From Bdellovibrio sp. qaytius (GTDB lineage: Bacteria > Bdellovibrionota > Bdellovibrionia > Bdellovibrionales > Bdellovibrionaceae), in the NCBI GenBank assembly GCA_004011035.1, contig CP025734.1, forward strand, positions 2,626,001-2,690,000: DNA of 64,000 nt, in the 5' to 3' direction. Positions 7,722 to 18,100 of the stretch are shown in pieces. How positions within the stretch are numbered: the first letter of the stretch is position 1; every line of letters starts with the position of its first letter. The notes beneath the pieces were generated by a model. The model was not told the DNA's origin, searched no databases, and saw nothing but the letters and a program-made list of their open reading frames with translations. The translations under genes were made by a program, and so were the position numbers.

Positions 7722-8755
7722 AAAGTCTTAGCATCAATAACAAAACGATACTTCACATCGCCATTTACTGTGCGATCGTAGGCTTTGTTAATATCAGCGG
7801 CATCAATCAACTCGATATCTGAAAAAACTTTTTTAGCAGCGCAGAAGTTTAACATTTCTTGCGTTTCTTTGATCCCGCCGATTAATGATCCCGTAAGACG
7901 TTTACGTCCACCGATAAGTGCACCCGCTGATACTTGGCTAAATTCTGGTGGTACACCTAGTAACACCATTGTGCCGTCGTTTTTTAAAGACGTTAAATAC
8001 GGAGTTAAATTATGACTGGCAGAAACTGAATTAATAATTAAATCAAACTTCTTAGCTAAAGGTGCAAAGTTTTCTGGATTTTTTGAAAGAACAAAATGTT
8101 TTGCTCCCAATTTTTTTGCGTCAGCTTCTTTTTCAGGAGAAGTACTGAACACAGTCACTTCGGCTCCCATAGCTTTTGCAATTTTCACAGCCATGTGACC
8201 TAAGCCACCAAGACCAACAACGCCAACTTTTTTACCTTTTTTAGTGCCGTAACGTTTAAGCGGAGAATATGTAGTAATACCCGCACAAAGTAACGGAGCA
8301 ATTCGATCTAAGGCTTGGCCTTTTTTAATTTTTAAAACGAAGTCTTGTCTGACAACGATGTGTGAAGAGTAACCACCGAAAGTGTAGCCACCTTCTTTAG
8401 CTGGAGAATTGTATGTGTATGTTGGGCTTTTCTCGCAGAATTGCTCTTCGCCTTTTTTACATGATTCACATTTCTTACATGAATCAACCATACAGCCCAC
8501 ACCAACAGGTTCACCTAATTTAAATTTTTTAACTTTCTTACCGACTTGAATAACATGACCCACGATTTCGTGACCGGGAACACAAGGGTACTGCGTACCT
8601 GCCCATTCACCACGTGCTGTATGAATATCTGAATGGCAAATTCCGCTATATGCGATTTCAATCACGACATCATCGGGTTTTGGTTCGCGACGTTCGATTT
8701 GCATCGGTTCAAATTGAGCTTTCGTGTCTTTAGCTGCGTAGGCTGTTGCTTGCAT
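7718..8755 (-). CDS. zinc-dependent NADP alcohol dehydrogenase (YahK/CAD-like)
   Basis: This 345-residue medium-chain dehydrogenase should reduce aldehydes with NADPH. Catalytic-zinc residues are seen in GICHSDIH and PGHEIVGHV. The structural zinc has four cysteines in CKKCESCKKGEEQFC (after CMVDS). The nucleotide fold VVGLGGLGHMAV is followed by FSTS, where Ser favours NADP. Length and motif order fit the YahK/cinnamyl alcohol dehydrogenase group. Its ATG overlaps the stop of the RND pump gene (TAATG), so it is translationally coupled to an efflux pump, which is an unusual partner. Confidence 0.9.
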   Translation of the reverse strand: MQATAYAAKDTKAQFEPMQIERREPKPDDVVIEIAYSGICHSDIHTARGEWAGTQYPCVPGHEIVGHVIQVGKKVKKFKLGEPVGVGCMVDSCKKCESCKKGEEQFCEKSPTYTYNSPAKEGGYTFGGYSSHIVVRQDFVLKIKKGQALDRIAPLLCAGITTYSPLKRYGTKKGKKVGVVGLGGLGHMAVKIAKAMGAEVTVFSTSPEKEADAKKLGAKHFVLSKNPENFAPLAKKFDLIINSVSASHNLTPYLTSLKNDGTMVLLGVPPEFSQVSAGALIGGRKRLTGSLIGGIKETQEMLNFCAAKKVFSDIELIDAADINKAYDRTVNGDVKYRFVIDAKTF

Positions 8756-11700
8756 TAGTCTAATCCTTCGTTTCCTGCAGAAGTGAAAGCTTTTTTCACT
8801 TCTTGTTGGTTTTTACTGCGTGTTTTGAATTTTTCAAACATAACGTAGATTGCTGGAATTACATATAAAGTTAATAGTGTAGAGAATAATACCCCGAAAA
8901 TAATAGTCACGGCCATTGAGCGTGTTAATTCTGCCCCCTCGCCCCGTGCAATCGCTGTTGGAATAGCCCCCGCCACAGTTGCAAATGAGGTCATGAGGAT
9001 AGGACGTAAACGTGTTGGCCCAGCTTCGATCATGGCATCTTCTGGAGATAGGTCACCGCCCTTACGATCGCGAACCACATTGGCAAATTCAACCAGTAAG
9101 ATCGAATTCTTTTTCACGATACCCATCAGTAACAACACACCGATCATCGAATAAATATTTAAACTTTGTCCGGTCACAAATAAACCGATGAACGCGCCCG
9201 CGACACTGTAAGGTAACGCCATTAAAATTGTAACTGGATCGATGAACGAATTAAATTGCGCCGCTAAAATCATGTACGCCACAAGTAGACCCAATACCAA
9301 GGCAGAAACTAAACCTGAGAATGATTCTTTTTGCGATTTCGATGTGCCGAATTCTTCAATAAAATAACGTTGTTTTAAGTCTTTCGCTTTTTCACGCACG
9401 AAAGCCAACGCCTGTTCTGATGTTTTACCTTTTTCTAAGTTGGCATAAATAGAAATTGAACGTAAACGGTTATCACGGTTAATTTGTTGCAGCGTTTTTG
9501 TTTTATTGAACTGAACGATTTTTGAAAGAGGCAACAAGTTACCTTTTGAATTCGCAATCGATAACTTTTCTAGATCTTTGATTTGATCATCTGTTTTTTG
9601 CAGATCAACGCGAATATCATAACGTTTACCACCGTCAGCATACTGACCCGCACGTACGCCACCGATCATTGCATTGATTGTACTGGCCACGTTATTTACA
9701 CTGACACCCGTTGCTGTTGCGCGGTCACGATCGGGCACAATTTGAATTTCTGGCAAACCTTGCAATAGATTGCTGTCGATATCTGTCATAAGACCACTGG
9801 CCTTCATGTCTTCCATCATTTTATCGGCTTGAGCTGATAACTCTTCCCATTCAGGGCCTTTGATCACGAACTCAACTGGAAAGCCGCGGCCGCCGCCACC
9901 AAAGCTTCGCGCTGTAGGATCTTGCATTGATACACGGCCTTTAACGACTTTTTTTAATTCATCACGGGTTTTCTTAACGAAGTCCTCTTGAGACATTGTT
10001 CTTTCAGCTTTTGGTTTTAACGACACAAACATCATCGCTGTATTGGTATCTGCGCCTGAACCAGAAAAGCCACCAATGCTTGAAAAAATTTGTAAAACAT
10101 TTGGATCTTCTAATAGATAGCGTTCAACTTTTTTAGTCACTTCATTTGTGACTGTAAAAGCTGTGCCCGTGGGTAAATTAATACGTGTCATTAATAAACC
10201 TGATTCTTGCGGCGGCGTAAATTCTTTAGGAATATATTTAGCTAACACAAAACAAAGAAGCATCACAACAATTGAACCAATAAACACTTTCCATTTATGG
10301 TTCACAGTCCATACAAGTGTTTTACGATAGCCGGCAGTTAACTTATCAAAAAAGACATCAAAGCCCTTACCGATTTTAGTCGTACGGTGTGAATGCTGTA
10401 CAAACGAAGCACAACGCATTGGTGTAATAGTTAATGATTCAATCAACGATAAGAACACCGCAAATGAAATTGTAATACCGAATTGTAAGAAGAACTTACC
10501 GATAATTCCTTGCATGAATGCGACCGGTAAGAAGATGGCAATGACGGCCGCTGTGGCTGCTATAGCAGCGAATGTAATTTCACGCGCTCCGATAATGGCT
10601 GATTCAATTTGGTTTTTACCTTTTTCATTATACCTAAAGATATTTTCTAAAACCATGATCGCATCATCGACGACGATACCAATCGCTAATGTTAAACCTA
10701 ATAATGTAAATGTATTTAATGTAAAGCCTAAGAAATAAAGCGCGATGAAAGAACCTAAGATTGACGTTGGAATCGACAACAACACATTTAATGTCGCTGT
10801 GAAACTTCCTAAGAACATCCAACATACAAAGGCTGTCAGTAGCACGGCCATCAATAGATGTTTATTCAGTTCTTCAATAGAGCGCTCAATAAATTGAGTC
10901 GTGTCGAAGTTTACATCTAAGTGATAACCAGGTTGAATATTTTTTCTAATTTCTTCCATACGGTCTTTAACTGCGCGAGCTACAGCTACCGCATTCGTAC
11001 CACGCTGTTTTTTAATACCGATACCCACAGCTAATTTTTCATTAAATCTAGAAAAACGTTTATCATCAGATAAAGCTAACTGAATATCAGCAACATCAGA
11101 TAGACGCACACGTTGCGAAGGATCTGCAACGGTTTGCCCTGCACGTTTAGAAACGATGATGCTTCTGAATTCTTCTAAAGTTTTAGCTTCACCTTTTACA
11201 CGCACGTTAAATACATTTTTATTGTCGTCGACTTGGCCGCCCGGCAATTCATTATGTTCAGATTGAATCGTAGCAATCACATCAAGAACTGTGATGTTAT
11301 AACGTCTTAACTTTTCAGGAATCACTTGCACTCTTAAGATAGGATCTGTGAAACCACCTAATTGAATGTCACCTACTCCTGATACAGAAGTGAATTGATC
11401 TTTTAAATACTCTTGCGTGTACTTCATTAATTCACGGCGATCACCGCTATCAGTGGTTACAGCTAACCAAATGATGGGCTGATCATCAGGATTTGATTTT
11501 GTAATAATAGGAGCATCAGCATCTTTAGGTAAACGACGTTGGGCTTGCGAAACTTTAGTTTGTACTTCTTGTAAAGCGGCATCAATACTGCGATCTAAAT
11601 TGAACTCAACAGAGATATTACCAACACCACTGCGACTTGATGATGATAAACCTTTAATACCTTCTAAAGTTGTCAGCACGTCTTCTACAGGCTCAACAAC

Positions 11701-11886
11701 ATTTGTTTCAATCACTTCAGGCGATGCTCCTGTTAATGAAATCGAAACATTCACTGACGGAAAATCTACATCGGGAAATTGGCTGATACCTAAACGCGAA
11801 AAACAAATTCCGCCGAACACCATAAGAAAGGCCATGATCATCCATGCCATAACTGGATTTTTAATTGAGATATCAGAAATTCGCAT
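8755..11886 (-). CDS. RND efflux transporter, HAE1 family
   Basis: This 1043-residue inner-membrane proton-driven exporter of the AcrB/MexB type has twelve expected membrane helices. The first is at about 11-31, with two large periplasmic loops, and helix 4 shows GIVVDDAIMVLENI with the proton-relay Asp pair. The ATG at 11886 has GGAG in front; a TTG twelve bases earlier was rejected. It is followed by a coupled alcohol dehydrogenase and faces a TolC gene across only 18 bases. No periplasmic adaptor gene is in the window, so an adaptor must come from elsewhere. The substrate is probably hydrophobic or amphiphilic compounds, by family. Confidence 0.93.
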   Translation of the reverse strand: MRISDISIKNPVMAWMIMAFLMVFGGICFSRLGISQFPDVDFPSVNVSISLTGASPEVIETNVVEPVEDVLTTLEGIKGLSSSSRSGVGNISVEFNLDRSIDAALQEVQTKVSQAQRRLPKDADAPIITKSNPDDQPIIWLAVTTDSGDRRELMKYTQEYLKDQFTSVSGVGDIQLGGFTDPILRVQVIPEKLRRYNITVLDVIATIQSEHNELPGGQVDDNKNVFNVRVKGEAKTLEEFRSIIVSKRAGQTVADPSQRVRLSDVADIQLALSDDKRFSRFNEKLAVGIGIKKQRGTNAVAVARAVKDRMEEIRKNIQPGYHLDVNFDTTQFIERSIEELNKHLLMAVLLTAFVCWMFLGSFTATLNVLLSIPTSILGSFIALYFLGFTLNTFTLLGLTLAIGIVVDDAIMVLENIFRYNEKGKNQIESAIIGAREITFAAIAATAAVIAIFLPVAFMQGIIGKFFLQFGITISFAVFLSLIESLTITPMRCASFVQHSHRTTKIGKGFDVFFDKLTAGYRKTLVWTVNHKWKVFIGSIVVMLLCFVLAKYIPKEFTPPQESGLLMTRINLPTGTAFTVTNEVTKKVERYLLEDPNVLQIFSSIGGFSGSGADTNTAMMFVSLKPKAERTMSQEDFVKKTRDELKKVVKGRVSMQDPTARSFGGGGRGFPVEFVIKGPEWEELSAQADKMMEDMKASGLMTDIDSNLLQGLPEIQIVPDRDRATATGVSVNNVASTINAMIGGVRAGQYADGGKRYDIRVDLQKTDDQIKDLEKLSIANSKGNLLPLSKIVQFNKTKTLQQINRDNRLRSISIYANLEKGKTSEQALAFVREKAKDLKQRYFIEEFGTSKSQKESFSGLVSALVLGLLVAYMILAAQFNSFIDPVTILMALPYSVAGAFIGLFVTGQSLNIYSMIGVLLLMGIVKKNSILLVEFANVVRDRKGGDLSPEDAMIEAGPTRLRPILMTSFATVAGAIPTAIARGEGAELTRSMAVTIIFGVLFSTLLTLYVIPAIYVMFEKFKTRSKNQQEVKKAFTSAGNEGLD

Positions 11887-11904
11887 GCTAAGCTCCAATG
11901 TATT

Positions 11905-13317
11905 ATGAAGAATAAATTCTACGTCCGAATGATCGCCTTGTCGATACTGTGTTTGATTTCACAACCCGCTACGTCAGATACCACTCTGCAATTAACTGAT
12001 TCTGATCTTGTCCGCTTAGTGCAATCTCAGAGTATAAACTACCAAGAAGTCGCAAATAGAAATCTGACCAGTCTATATAGTTATGAATTACTAGATGGAG
12101 CTTATCGTTTAGGTTTCAACTTTGATTACAGTTTAGAGAAAGACAATATGGAAAGTCTTTCCACATTTGCTTCTCCACAATCTGACAAAACAAAAACAAC
12201 GTTACTTTTGAATAAACGCTTTCAAACTGGCACGGCGACAAGCTTAGAACTTACAAACGTGAAGTTTGATTCAAAGACTTCAAACACCCTGGATTACGCG
12301 CAAAACTATTACACCTTCGGCGTAGAACAAAATTTATTTCCGTATTTATACTCTAACGGAGAAATGCAAGCCTTGAAAGCCGCTGATTTAGATGTTCAGC
12401 GCACTCGCTTACAAACTGATATTGATCTGCTAGATACAACAAAAGATGTTTTAGCCTTGTACTGGCGTGTGCAAGCTAGCCAAAAATCAGTTCAAGAAAA
12501 CGAAGACCTTTTAAAAAAGTACGACCGCTTAGTGGCCAACGTACAAAGTAAAAAGAAAAACAGCTACGCGAGTGCTGGCGAAGTTGAACAAGCCCTTGCC
12601 GAATATGAAACACGCAAACAAACGATGTTAGAAGACCGCAATACTCTTTTAACGAACTTACAGCTGTTAAAAGCAGCCTTAAATATTCCCGCTGAACAAA
12701 AAATTCAAATTGTTGAACCTAAAGTGACAACTCAGACACTTCCCGTGAAATTTGTCGGAGATATTAAATCGCTGCGCAGATACAAAGTTCAAAAATTAAA
12801 AACCGAATCAGCAATTGACAGCTTTGAAGCCTCAAACTTTAAAGATCTACCGCGACTGAGCGTTTACGGTAAATACACGGGCCAAGGCTTAGATAAGAAA
12901 CAGTCTGAATCATTCAGCGAACTTCGCGATAATCCGACTGATAAATACGTGATCGGCGTTAAGTTAGATTATTTTTTCGGAGACGATCTTTCAAAAACAG
13001 AACAGCAGTTGCGCAGAGCCACTCAAGACATAGAGATCGCGCGTTTTTCACGTGTTGAAGAAGATCTTAGATTACAGATCGAAAACACAAGACAAAAACT
13101 TGAAAATGCTTATGCGAATCTGCAAACAACTCAAAACGTTGTAAAGTACCGTGCTGAGGCCGTTAAACAGTTGAATGTGACATACTTTCAAGGTCGTACA
13201 GATATTAGCTTTTTAATTGATGCTTTTAATAAGAAGATTCAAGCCGAAGTGGCTGCGATCAATGCCATAGGCAACTACGCAACTACGTTACTCGAGTACC
13301 AAAACTTAGTTCTTTAA
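11905..13317 (+). CDS. TolC-family outer-membrane efflux protein
   Basis: This 470-residue protein has a signal peptide ending near residue 24 (ATSD). The body is mostly long helical coiled coil with Gln/Asn/Lys-rich stretches, including two repeats of helix-rich sequence about 180 residues apart, as in TolC channels. It should form a trimeric outer-membrane tunnel for the divergently encoded RND pump. Upstream sequence has no clear ribosome site. The 18-base gap to the pump leaves room only for promoters inside the coding regions, so shared control would need sites within the genes. Confidence 0.82.
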   Translation: MKNKFYVRMIALSILCLISQPATSDTTLQLTDSDLVRLVQSQSINYQEVANRNLTSLYSYELLDGAYRLGFNFDYSLEKDNMESLSTFASPQSDKTKTTLLLNKRFQTGTATSLELTNVKFDSKTSNTLDYAQNYYTFGVEQNLFPYLYSNGEMQALKAADLDVQRTRLQTDIDLLDTTKDVLALYWRVQASQKSVQENEDLLKKYDRLVANVQSKKKNSYASAGEVEQALAEYETRKQTMLEDRNTLLTNLQLLKAALNIPAEQKIQIVEPKVTTQTLPVKFVGDIKSLRRYKVQKLKTESAIDSFEASNFKDLPRLSVYGKYTGQGLDKKQSESFSELRDNPTDKYVIGVKLDYFFGDDLSKTEQQLRRATQDIEIARFSRVEEDLRLQIENTRQKLENAYANLQTTQNVVKYRAEAVKQLNVTYFQGRTDISFLIDAFNKKIQAEVAAINAIGNYATTLLEYQNLVL

Positions 13318-13324
13318 GTTTTGG

Positions 13325-14062
13325 CTACTTACCCCAGCCTTTTAAGACTTCTGCTTCTTCAGAATCAGAAGTGACCTTCTTAAATTTCACTCCTGGAGCC
13401 CCTTTCACAGAGGCTTCACATTCAGGCCACGTTTTATAACGAGTAATCACACCGTTTTTAAGCACGATATACCATTGGTTCTTAGGCTTTTCGGCCTTAG
13501 TGTAACTTTTCTCTTTAATCTCTTCTGTCGGAGGAGGAGTTAAAATATCAAAATAATAGTTCGCATTTGAACCGCTATAGAGATTCACATAATCATTCTT
13601 AGAAAAGGCCACAGCAATTTTATCACAGCGTTCATTACCTGGAGTGCCTTGATGGCCACGCACGTAATCCCATTTGATTTTCTGATTCATCTTCTTTTGT
13701 AAGTGATAAACGACTTTATCTAAGGCTTCCCAGATATCTTGGTTAATAACGTCTGCGCCTTCAGCGTTTTTCCAGCCGCGTTTTTTCCAGCCAAATACCC
13801 ATTGAGTAATGCCCTTAATCACATAGACAGAGTCAGTGTAAATTTGAATGCTAAAATCAGGGTTATTTGCATGGCGTTCGATGTAATTAAGCGCTGCTAA
13901 GACAGAGCCTAACTCCATTCTGTTATTCGTGGTTCTTGTGTCGCTATCGCCTAGCTCTTTAATCTCTACGCTGTCGCCTTGAATAGAGCCTATGACGGCT
14001 CCCCAGCCACCAGGCCCGGGATTACCCGAACAAGCGCCGTCTGTATAAACAATAAATCTCAT
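13325..14062 (-). CDS. rnhA: ribonuclease HI with C-terminal hybrid-binding (viroplasmin-like) domain
   Basis: This 245-residue enzyme degrades RNA in RNA-DNA hybrids. The catalytic domain fills residues 1-155 with D8 (YTDGACSGNPG), E50 (NNRMEL), D77 (YTDSVY), H137 and D147. A linker rich in Pro/Glu/Lys is followed by a second domain at about 196-231: WYIVLKNG, YKTWPECEASVKG, and APGVKFKKV. This resembles the hybrid-binding domain that eukaryotic and some bacterial RNases H1 carry at the N-terminus. Here it is C-terminal. The gene converges with tolC, 7 bases apart. Confidence 0.88.
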   Translation of the reverse strand: MRFIVYTDGACSGNPGPGGWGAVIGSIQGDSVEIKELGDSDTRTTNNRMELGSVLAALNYIERHANNPDFSIQIYTDSVYVIKGITQWVFGWKKRGWKNAEGADVINQDIWEALDKVVYHLQKKMNQKIKWDYVRGHQGTPGNERCDKIAVAFSKNDYVNLYSGSNANYYFDILTPPPTEEIKEKSYTKAEKPKNQWYIVLKNGVITRYKTWPECEASVKGAPGVKFKKVTSDSEEAEVLKGWGK

Positions 14063-14137
14063 AAAAACATACTAGAGATAAAACTCCAGTTTGTGAAATT
14101 CTTTAGGCACGTCTCTCGCATAGTTCCATAATGATAC

Positions 14138-15073
14138 ATGATTAAGAATTTAAGTCTTGATCAGAAAGAACGTATGCAGGCTTTAATGAGCAATGTATTG
14201 AATCTAAAACCTAAAGTGACACTATTAGCGGTAAGTGTCTCATTCTTAGCCAGTGTCCTTTTGGCGTCGAACTCCTTTGCAGCTAATGTAATTGCTTCAA
14301 AGAACACATCGACAGCGACCGTTGTAGCACCAGTTGCTAAACCGAAGAAAATTTACGGTTTAGATGCTTCGCTTTCTTACTCATCTAATATGTATGCTGA
14401 AGGTCAATACGATAAATCAGCTTCAACAGCGTTATCGTTTATTCCCTCAGCGAAACTCACTGATACGACGACTTTATCATTACGAACTAACTTTATTAAA
14501 GAAGACACCGGCGCAAAAAACTTCAGTATGACGAATACAACTCTTCGTCTATCTCATAAGACAGCTGAAATTACGCCCGAATTAACATGGAAAAATCGTC
14601 TTGATGGAATTCTTCCAACAAATCGCGAATCGCAATTAACAGATCGCTTAAAAGGCGCTGTGGGCGTTGGAACTTCACTAAGTTACAACAATAAAAATGC
14701 AACTTTGCCATTTACACTTGCTGGTAGTTTATCAGCACAACGCAATTTTCATGAATACGATTTTAATGCTGATGGCGCCCGAAACAACCAATACGGCATC
14801 ATTCAAGGCTTAACATTAGATTTAGAATTTACCGACAGCGTGACTTTAAGTATTGCTGGCAATTACAGAACAGCGATCAATTACGATAACAACTCTAAAT
14901 ACGCTTACGATACTTCGATTGATTTAGGCTACAGCCTAACTGAAAACTTCGGATTATCTGCGGGAGTATCAAATGGCGGCAATGCTTTAAAAGCCAACGG
15001 CATTGATTCGAACATCAGCTTTGTTGATTCAAAATCATCAGAGCTTAACGTAGCTATGAATTTTAATTATTAA
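14138..15073 (+). CDS. predicted outer-membrane beta-barrel protein
   Basis: This 311-residue protein has a hydrophobic signal-like segment (about 30-48, ending NSFAAN) and then many alternating polar/hydrophobic strands, with Tyr/Asn-rich turns, finishing in MNFNY, a barrel-like C-terminal aromatic. The start is uncertain: the ATG at 14138 gives an unusually long pre-signal region, while in-frame ATGs at 14174 or 14186 give a more normal signal peptide. It stands 55 bases before the metalloprotease gene and may be co-transcribed with it. No family assigned. Confidence 0.65.
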   Translation: MIKNLSLDQKERMQALMSNVLNLKPKVTLLAVSVSFLASVLLASNSFAANVIASKNTSTATVVAPVAKPKKIYGLDASLSYSSNMYAEGQYDKSASTALSFIPSAKLTDTTTLSLRTNFIKEDTGAKNFSMTNTTLRLSHKTAEITPELTWKNRLDGILPTNRESQLTDRLKGAVGVGTSLSYNNKNATLPFTLAGSLSAQRNFHEYDFNADGARNNQYGIIQGLTLDLEFTDSVTLSIAGNYRTAINYDNNSKYAYDTSIDLGYSLTENFGLSAGVSNGGNALKANGIDSNISFVDSKSSELNVAMNFNY

Positions 15074-15128
15074 TTTAAAAGATAAACGGATTAGAGATTA
15101 AGAAATGAAAAAAACTAAGAGAGGGTAC

Positions 15129-18100
15129 ATGAAACAAAACACACACTCAAGAATCGGAGCTGCCTTTTTACTGGCGCTAGCTTTACTAGCCGGCTGTACA
15201 AAGAAAGTAGCTTATGACTATGAAAATCATGATGAAGTTCACGCTAAGTCTGAAATTGATCAGACGGCTGAATATCTTTATGTTCCTTCAACGGCAAATT
15301 CTACGCGCACAGCTGAAGTGGCTCGCCCGTACTGGCAAGGTGATGAGAAACTAGTTAAGTTTCAATTTACTGAAAAAACACTTCAAGTGATCGAAGTCGA
15401 TCGCGAAACACGCTTCAGCGGAAATTCAACTAATAATAAATTAGTTATGGAAATTCCGGTTGAACATATTCAGTACAAATGTTCTGAAGATAAATACGGT
15501 GATTGCACTCAATCTGAAACTAAAGATTCAGATTTAAAATGGAGCTCTCGTTCAGCTTTCAAACCTGCGTTTGATAGCACAAGAGTTATTGAGACAAACA
15601 CATTACCGATCGAACTTGAAAACTTATTTACGGGCAATTGTTACCGTGAATCGAGCAGCAAATTTTTAGGTTACGAAATGAAAGATGATAAAATTAACTT
15701 TCAAATCGAAAGAACTTTCACAGCTGGCGCTGAGTGTTTAACACAAATCAACAAGCTTTCTGATTTAACGCTTTCTCAAGTGTATCATTACTCTTTTGTA
15801 AAACTTAAATCGATCGCAACTGCAGATTTTAAACCGATCAGCTACCCAACGACTGATGATGGCATTTTTGGTTTCTTTCCTACTGAAAATATCAAATTAG
15901 ATGTAGATAACAACTCATCTGAAAAAGATAAAGAAGTGTTAATGAACCACTGGAATCCAAATCGTAAAGTGGTTGATTATTACTTAGATGCTAACTATAG
16001 CAAGCCAGAAAACGAAGCGGTTCGTGCGGCAACTTATTTAGCTTTTGATCGTATCAATGAAGGTTTAGCAGAAGCACAAGTCGGCTTTCGTTTAAAATTA
16101 CATGATAACAGCGGTCAAGTTCCGGGTGATATCTCAAACAGCATGATCGTGCTAGTTGAAGATCCTTCGGCATCAAGCATTTTAGGATACGGCCCTACAG
16201 CGACAAATCCTTTAACTGGCGAAATCTTAAGTGGTCGCGTGATCATGTATAAAGGTATTCTTGAGACTTACATCAAGTACACATACGATGATTTAAGACG
16301 TAGCAAGCTTGCTGAAAAAGCGGCTGCTAAAAAGGTTCCATTTATTGCTGGAAAAGGTGTTTTCTTACAACCAGTAGCTAATCAACCTGCGGCGCAAAAA
16401 AATTCTAAAGTTGTAAAAAACTTAGCGGCTGCAAAAGCTAAGTTAGCAACTGGTAAAGGTTCAAACTTTATCGTTAAAGACTTAAACATGATTCAAAAAT
16501 CACTTAAGAATTACACTCAGTATTCTAATGTGAAATCAAACGACGCTATCTATGCGGCTTCGAGACACTGTTTATATATGCCTGAAGCTTTAGGTGTAGA
16601 TTCTAAATTGAGTTCTGGTATTGCTGAAATCGTTGGTAATGATTTACGTCCTTGGGAAGAACTTTCTTCAAGTGAAAAGAAACGTATTCTAGACACTATT
16701 ATTCCGGCTACGTTTGTTTCTGTTCTAGTTCATGAATTAGGTCATAACCTTGGCTTACGTCATAATTTTTCTGGTTCAGAAGATAAAGCTAACTTCTATA
16801 ATAAAGAAGAATTAGCAGCTCACCATATGGATCACGAAAGTCCATACAGTTCAGCTATGGAATACGGATCAAACGAATTAGATAACTTAGTGGCTTTAGG
16901 TAAATACGATGTGGCTGCTTTACGTTTCGGTTACAACCGTGAAGTTGAAAACGCAAGTGGTACAATCGTTAAACTTGACAGCACTCTCGAAGCTAAATTA
17001 GCTGAAAAAACTGACGATAAATTAGTCCTTAAAGAATACAAATACTGTACTGATGAGCACGTTGGTGCAAATGCAGGTTGTAAACGTTTTGATGCTGGTA
17101 CTTCATATGTTGAAATTGCTAACCAATTAATTGATAGCTACGAAGAAAGATACTTCTTACGTAACTTTAGAAATGGTCGCTTAAGTTTCAGTATGGTTGG
17201 CGATCTTAATTACGCGGGTTCGATTGATTACACATTTGATAACTTACGTACATTCTTTGAAGTGCGTGAAAGAATCAAATCACAATTTGAACTTGCTGAT
17301 GACGCTGCTGAGTGGGAATCAGTTCCTTTCTTAAAAGATCTTAACGACGCGACAAAAATATCGGCTCGTTTCTTTATGAAAGTTTTAAAAATGCCTGATA
17401 TGACTTGTGCTATCGCGAAAGCAACTGCACCAAATCAAATCATCGCAGTTGAGACTTTAGCTAAGTTAAATCCAGACGCAGCAACTTGTTATGAAGTTTC
17501 GTTAAACCCAGCTTATGTAGTTGTGGGTACTTACGGTAAATCATTTCAATCTAAGAAAAGTCTGAACTCGACAAATGCGTACCTTGATCAAATCGACGTA
17601 CGTGGTATTTGGCCAGATAAAGTTTTAGCGGCTCGTTATTTATTTGCCCGTAAACTTGGTTCTTACAGCTTTGATAAAGTGACAGATAACTATACTGATA
17701 TCTCTGAACTTGAAGGCGAAATCGCTGACATGAGCTTAGGTTTAGTATTAAACCAAACTGTAGCTGATGTTGAAATTAAAGATAAAAATGGTTTAACGTT
17801 ACTATCAGGTGCAGTGCCAGTTGATACGTTACGTTCGAACATTATCCCTGAAGCGATTGTTCCACAAATTGCTAAAGCCTTAGGTGTACCTGAGAAAGAA
17901 AGTTTATTTGTACAAACGTACATGAAAACGATTGCTACACAAATGCAAAGCACTATGGCTTCAGTTAATTCTGGACGCGCATTTGCTGATTTATTCAAAG
18001 TTCATACAGCTAATGTTATGAATCCGATTAATGCAGCTACAACAGACGAAACATTGAACACAACAATCGGCGATCAAAAATATATTGCGAACCCTGAAAA

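Noticed and set aside
15105-15128. earlier start for the metalloprotease
   Set aside because: The ATG at 15129 has a better ribosome site and gives a normal lipoprotein signal.
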